Source: Camarhynchus parvulus
Lineage: Eukaryota > Chordata > Aves > Passeriformes > Thraupidae
Reading direction: 5' to 3'
DNA length: 64,000 nt
NCBI RefSeq assembly: GCF_901933205.1
Contig: NC_044582.1
Span: 15,915,820-15,979,819 of the forward strand
Every line of letters begins with the position of its first letter. Position 1 is the stretch's first letter. This document shows positions 58,749-64,000 of the stretch, piece after piece. The notes under the pieces are model-generated. The model was not told where the DNA came from and searched no databases. It saw only the letters and a list, made by a program, of their open reading frames with translations. A program made the translations under genes and the position numbers.

Positions 58749-60065
58749 ATATATCTACCTATGTTTATATTTTTAATATGTTTTGTTCTTGCTTCAAGGA
58801 GAGTTTTCTGTCTTGAACAGCAGGGATGGTTACTTCTGGGTTTGGAAAAAAAAGTTTTGATTTCCAAAGGTGTAGAAACTATGTTGGTATTGCTCAGTTT
58901 AAGGAAGACCTGTAGTCTTGGACAGGAAAGTTCTGATGTTTCAAGTATATAGGCATTGATAAGAAAATACTGAAAAAACCTTCATGCTACATAAAAAAAT
59001 CAGTTTCTGTGCCTTCTTTTTTCCCTTCTTTTTTATTTTTTTTATGTCAGCAGTCTACAAACATTTATTTGGAGAAGTTTATTGGCTGTGCAGACGTTTG
59101 TACTGATATTACACAAGTGTCTCTTGTCTTGATGTCTTGTGGGAAGTCAGTCGTAAACTCCTGTCATGTCTATTTTCTTTGTCTCTTATTTCTTGGGTCC
59201 CACTATAATGTAGGGTAGACATCACTGACACACTCAGAGCATCAGTTTCCTGAAGCTGATTACCCACCAAATTCTAAATCTCAAAGCAACAGAACTTGAA
59301 TTTCCTAAGTTAAGCATCCAAATAATGAAGGAGGAAGTAGATGGAGGTGGGGGAAAGAGGCAAAGAAAAAAATCAACTCAATCTTTCCTAAATTTAATGA
59401 ATTAAAGTGAAAATTTAAATAGTGCAAACTACTAGAATTATTTTACAAAGACTTTGCACATCTGAGGCACGGTGTGCCGTGGGCAGGGCACCCAGAGCAG
59501 CTTTCTCCTGCATATTCTGCTTTTTGAATACCAGAACCCCCCCTTCACAGCAGGGAAAACTAGTGAACAGAAAAGCTAAATGCTAAATGTCCCACTAGAG
59601 GTTCTTGGTGAAACTAGGAGCAGCACTCAGAGATTCTGGCTCCTGTTTCAATATCTTAATTACATAATTAGCCTTGCTTAAATCAGGTCATGTGGCACTC
59701 AATCTGACTTCCTTTGCTGTCGTGCTATCTGTGCTATGTAATTCTCATGCCAAGATAGTGTGCAGAGCCTTAAATAATCCAAGATATTCTAGTAAGGCAT
59801 GGTAAGAAGTTAATTTAAAAAAAAAATCACATAAACATATATATAAGGAAATTAACACTGTTAGAGATTAACATAATCAAACAAAATATGGTTCATTACA
59901 ACTGTATATATTACCATGCATTTAAATGAATGCTGATTGAAGGGAAAATGTATTTTCTCTGCACTGAAATGAAACACAAGAGCAAAACAAGTGAGCCTCT
60001 TTTAAGAATCTGTAGCTAAGAAATTTATTTCATAGGTAACAAATGGTAAACGGACAGGAATAGTT
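58749..60065. other. unique AT-rich non-coding DNA, no gene seen
   Basis: Ordinary AT-rich unique sequence with a slightly GC-richer spot at about 59465-59510. Frames are 69 codons or less. No element is recognised. Confidence 0.6.
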
Positions 60066-60068
60066 ATT

Positions 60069-60215
60069 TCTGTTAAAGGAATAAATCTGCTGAAATACTG
60101 TGAAACATTTTCTGTGCAGCAAGCCACAATATATACAATAATGCAGTAAAATCCTCCACCAAATATCTGTTAAAGGAATAAACCTGTCAAAAGAATTAAT
60201 TTTCTGTGCAACAAG
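60069..60215. repeat. diverged tandem duplication, about 97-bp unit
   Basis: TGTTAAAGGAATAAA occurs at 60071 and again at 60168, each followed by CTG or CCTG and an AAA-containing stretch. TTTCTGTGCA with CAA nearby then recurs at 60109 and 60201. The offset is 97 bases at the first anchor and 92 at the second, so the two copies differ by about 5 bases of gaps plus substitutions. The second copy appears shortened or diverged after 60215. This is an old local duplication, not an interspersed repeat I recognise. Confidence 0.72.
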
Positions 60216-61334
60216 GTTATTCATTCAACAGGCTTCCACCATATGTAATTTATGAAGCAAATTATACTATTCCAAAAAGGAAAAGGAAACTCATACAATG
60301 CAGTTTAAACTACAGCAAGACTGGCTGGAGGAATGCAGCCTTAAAAGTCAGGAAATCTCCAAGCAGAGCCAACTGCCTGCACTGTCGGTGAGCAAGGAGC
60401 TCTCAGTGTGCACCAAATGCTTTACCATGACTGTGGGGACAAAAAAAGAGCACCCTTCCCACCATATATGAAGCAAACCTGCCAATGTAATAGGCAGGGG
60501 AACAGTTCACATTTCTGATTTCTATTCAAAAATGTACTTTCCTGGTGTATCCCACATTTCTGGGTGAGTTGGAGATGCAGTTCAGTCCTAGCAGAATTAC
60601 CTGTGCAGTGAATCAAAGGGCACTGAAAGTATTGCTGCTTGAATTAGGGGATCCTGTAGTATGTAATAATACCTGGTGGTGTTTTCTTTATTGCTACTTT
60701 CAACCTCATGCTGGTTTTTACTTTGGTGCCATTGAGTTTGAATGTAGGAGGCAAAGGGACTCACCAGCACTCAGAAAATGTAGTTATCCCTTCCAGTAAC
60801 TGCAATCTTTTTGTACCAAAAAGCATTGAAAAGTACTACATGAAGGTGTGGTCTCTTTTACCTGTAGCTATACCTTTGCTGTCTGAGCCAAATTCATCAA
60901 AATAATCAAACTTTGCCCAGTGCCAGATCTATAATTTGAAAATCCCTTTGTAATTTTATTCCTTGGCTATCTGTCTGGGGGCCACTGTAACTTTTGGGTG
61001 AAGTCTTGTAATACAGCCTGAAGTGTCATCCTCATTGTTAAGTTTAAAGCATCTGAAATACTTTATTTACAAGTCGTTAATTTCATTGAAAAGTCTTCCA
61101 GTCCTGGGCAGATTAATTTTCACTGTTTCTCTGTTCAATCTTATTATTTTAATAATTTTTCACTACCCTCTAAGCAAGTAGAATGTTGATTCCTAGAATA
61201 ATGATAAAGTTTCCTTTAAAAAAAAAACGCAGCAAGTGAAAGTAGCTTTGTTTGAGCTTTTGTTACAAATCCAGAGACTAAGCCATGTTCAATGGGGCTC
61301 ATGAACCTTTTGGCAAATGTGGGCTAAGCATCAC
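60216..61334. other. unique AT-rich non-coding DNA, no gene seen
   Basis: No gene or repeat family is recognised. Frames of up to 84 codons (60545-60799, +) overlap others in different phases. Confidence 0.6.
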
Positions 61335-61477
61335 CATAGAATCACAGAATGGTTTGGTTGGAATTGACTTTGAAACCCATCCAGTTCCACCCCTGTCAGG
61401 GAAGGGACACCTTCCACTATCCCAGGTTGCTCCAGGTCTCATCCAGCCTGGCCTTGGATTACTCCGGGACTGGGACA
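61335..61477 (-). mobile_element. CR1 LINE, 5'-truncated 3' end
   Basis: The plus strand begins with the reverse-complement CR1 terminal octamers (CATAGAATCACAGAATGG). GTTTGGTTGGAATTGACTTT, CAGTTCCACCCCTGTCAGGG, AAGGGACACCTTCCACTATC, CCAGGTTGCTCC, then ATCCAGCCTGGCCTTGGA follow. About 140 bases are preserved. The CCACTATCCCAGGTTGCTCC wording is the songbird-type CR1 variant in my experience. Short frames on both strands here (61285-61482, + and 61299-61490, -) are translations of the element. Confidence 0.95.
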
Positions 61478-64000
61478 AGTGATGTTCCATGCCAAGTATG
61501 AATAAATATGGACTGATTTATAATTTTGGGTGGAAATCAAGTGTGACAAAGAGTAATGTGGCAGTGTAGCTAAGTTACCATTGCTTTTTCTGGGTATGGT
61601 TAACCCAGAGCTAATAGAAGAATTCAAGGCATTGGATTCCCATGGCGTAGGTGATCCATTTCAAACATAATTCCACAGATGATTGAGAAAAATGCAGAAA
61701 TCATACCGGCTAATTGACAAAATTACAAAAAATGCCACAGCCACCTTTGCATTTTGAGATAGACAAAACCTGGTGCTTCCTTTAAACAGCAGCTGTAGTC
61801 ACCTGGAGAACTGCTCAGGAGGGAAGCATGAGCAATAATTCACAGCCAGTTTACAGATAGCCTCCAGTGGGGAAGCTCAGGCAAAGATTACATAAAAGAG
61901 ATTAAGACTTCCAGGGATTGTCCGTTCCAGGTCTATTTATTTACATAAATTTGTTAAAGCAGAATTAAAAGCTGCAGTTAAGATCCAGAAATCCATATTT
62001 GTGATTGAGCTAGCTGTAATATTTGAAAGTATGTACTTATCAAATTGCAATATCACTTTGTTTTCTTCCTGCAGGCAAACTAAAGAATAAATTGCCTCCC
62101 ATGCAAATCCGCTCACCTGGTTTTGATTAGGTTTTTTCTTTTTTTTTCCCCCCTGTTTTGTTTCATTTTGTTTTATCATTCAGTCACTGAAATCTGATCT
62201 CAAAAAAATGTAGGCAGATGTACAGAAGACTTATTTTTCCCTTGGCACACTGTTTAAAAACTTATAAATTAACTCCCACTCTTTTAAATCATTCTTCTCG
62301 AGGTGTTCCAGCCAAGCATCTTCGCTGGCTGCCACATCCTAAATTCTTTGGGATTTGCTGTTGGCCTGAAATTATTGTGCTATGTGAGCTCATTATCTGG
62401 GATATTAAAAATATCCGTTGCTTCAAATGTGATTCGTATACCCAGTGGCATTTGAGTAAACAGCAACATCACTGACTCAGGGATCCAGCTTGGCTCTGTG
62501 ACATCTACTAAGTGCAAAAGCAACACCATTTTAGGGAAGAACAGAACTCAAAGATTATTTTGTTTATATATTATTGACTGGAAGGGAGATCTGGCCTCCT
62601 AAGCAAGTGCATTAAAAAAAAAAAAGATCTAGGAAACAGAGGCCAGAAAAATAAATCATTGTTGAAACAAAATTTTAAGTTTCCTGCTCCTGACCTCCTC
62701 AAGAAAGGTCTCATTTTTCCTTTCTCTCATATTTTGAGTGTTGCACAGAACTGTAAACCACAAAGAGCTTTCTCAGTGATGGAGTTTGCTCCTACTCTAG
62801 GCCGAATTCTGCTGCTGAGGAGATTTTGTTTACTGAGTGTTCTCACCATGTGAGTTGTGGTTGTTGTTTAAATAACTGTTTAAATTGCTGATAAGGATTA
62901 TTCAAGTTAGAGAATGTCCTGAGTGGTCTAAAATATTGAATAGTGAGTCATTAGTTGAGATTGACAATAAAGTCTGATTAATAGTTTGCTTTTTAAAACA
63001 ATTACATAAAAATATTGTTCGAAATCACTCATTTTAAACAGCTGACATTTTAATGCATAAATATAATTACAGATTCTTTAAGAAGAGCCTAATTTTGGCC
63101 TTGATATATATGCTGGCAACTGTGTATTTGAAATAGAATCATAAAATGTAAAAATTTTATATTTAATCACTAGTGTCAAAAATTATTAGGTAATAAGCAC
63201 AGCAGGAGAGAATGTGATAAAAGATACAAAGGCCCATATTTAAAACATAATTTTTCTAATACTCACTATGATTTTAAGATGTCATGTCGTCATATGAGGG
63301 TGAGCGGGTCAGATGCAAAATTGGCTTTTTCTTTTTTTTTAATGTGAGGTGATCAATTCTCACTCGTGGAGGGGTTAAGCTTACTGGAAGCCCAAGTCCT
63401 CTTTGTCCACCCTCCAGGTGGGTCCCAGGGACATCAGCCCTGTACCTGTCTGCTCCTAGTGGGTTAAGTTAAACCATCCTCCCACCCAAACCCAGCGTGG
63501 TGCAGAGAAGGAACAGGAGCTGGAGGAACTTCTGAAAAGAAATCTATCATCTCACAAAATGCTGTTTAATTATCTCACAGCGGTGGTTTTCCACAAGGAA
63601 CAGGGGTTTTCCTATCAGATGGTCAACATCTTTCTGCAGCACCAACCTGAGTGCTTCCATGACAGAGAGAAAAGGACTCTCACAGCTCTACTTGAGGCTG
63701 TAATAGTGCACAAAGCAGGAGAATTTCATCCAATGTGTGCTCTCACTGTGTTTAAGGCCCTTTTTAGTCAGCAGAGATGACTCTGATCGTTGTAGTTTGC
63801 TGTTTGTCTCAGCAATCTTTTTTCCAGACATGCAATAAGTACTATGAAAAATGCATCTGCTGTTTCCAGTCCATTTGTGAGCATCAAAAGATCTGAGGTT
63901 TTTAAGTCACAGCCCAACACAAATGATACCATACAACTTGCAGAGCAGAGGGCTGATGTATGAGCGTTATTCCTTACTGCAGTAACTTATTTACCTCTGG
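61478..64000. other. unique AT-rich non-coding DNA, no gene seen
   Basis: AT-rich unique sequence to the window end, GC-richer at about 63360-63520. The final frames (62218-62475 and 63559-63780, +) have no known motif. ATAGAATCATAAAATG near 63133 resembles the CR1 terminal octamers, but no CR1 body follows. Confidence 0.6.

Noticed and set aside
63126..63150. CR1 octamer-like ATAGAATCATAAAATG
   Set aside because: AT-rich context makes it likely by chance. No GGTTTGGGTTGGAAGG segment follows.
1..64000. CRISPR arrays, operons, phage or bacterial mobile elements
   Set aside because: The sequence is plainly vertebrate: CR1 LINEs, CpG depletion, microsatellites and no dense ORFs. Nothing resembles prokaryotic organisation.

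Overview
The window reads as ordinary nuclear DNA from a vertebrate, most probably a bird and within birds most likely a passerine. The best evidence is four recognisable 3' ends of CR1 LINEs, the dominant avian retrotransposon, near 32.0, 49.3, 53.6 and 61.3 kb. The wording of the best two (for example 'CACTATCCCAGGTTGCTCC' near 61.4 kb) is the form I associate with songbird CR1 subfamilies. The low density of young repeats, AT-rich base composition, general CpG depletion, scattered microsatellites and lack of tightly packed ORFs also fit an avian intergenic region or a very long intron. Crocodilians and turtles also carry CR1, so the class assignment is stronger than the order.

I find no protein-coding exon I can support. 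Open frames are short (longest about 173 codons), occur on both strands, overlap one another, show no family I recognise, and fit chance in 64 kb of such DNA. The longest is produced by a 70-bp tandem repeat whose unit length is not a multiple of three. I also see no tRNA, rRNA, microRNA hairpin or intact snRNA gene. The window is best described as a gene desert, or part of one very large intron.

Layout. 0-3.2 kb: unremarkable sequence ending in a GC-richer patch with a three-copy 70-bp minisatellite (2761-2970). 3.2-15.3 kb: AT-rich unique DNA with an unusually CpG-retaining block at 4.92-5.16 kb. 15.37-15.57 kb: an old CR1-like tail and an ancient L3/CR1-type LINE end. 15.6-21.1 kb: AT-rich unique DNA with a palindrome near 20.78 kb. 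21.2-22.3 kb: a relatively CpG-rich, GC-rich patch with a G-quadruplex motif. 22.3-31 kb: unique sequence with a Z-DNA-prone alternating tract at 25.85 kb. 31.04-31.26 kb: a second compact CpG-retaining block. 32.0-36.1 kb: a CR1 end, a long pentanucleotide microsatellite, a possible U4 snRNA-like relic and a MIR-like relic. 36-49 kb: unique sequence with a very AT-rich, conserved-looking block near 45.6-46.0 kb. 49.3-55.8 kb: two CR1 ends and MIR-like relics, including two MIR tails side by side. 58.57-58.75 kb: a long tetranucleotide microsatellite. 60.07-60.21 kb: an old 97-bp tandem duplication. 61.3 kb: the last CR1 end. The remainder is unique AT-rich sequence.

No new gene system is evident. 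The items most worth a second look are the CpG-retaining blocks at 4.9, 21.2-22.3 and 31.1 kb and the AT-rich blocks at 20.5, 26.1 and 45.6 kb. All are candidates for cis-regulatory or conserved non-coding DNA, but conservation cannot be judged from one sequence.
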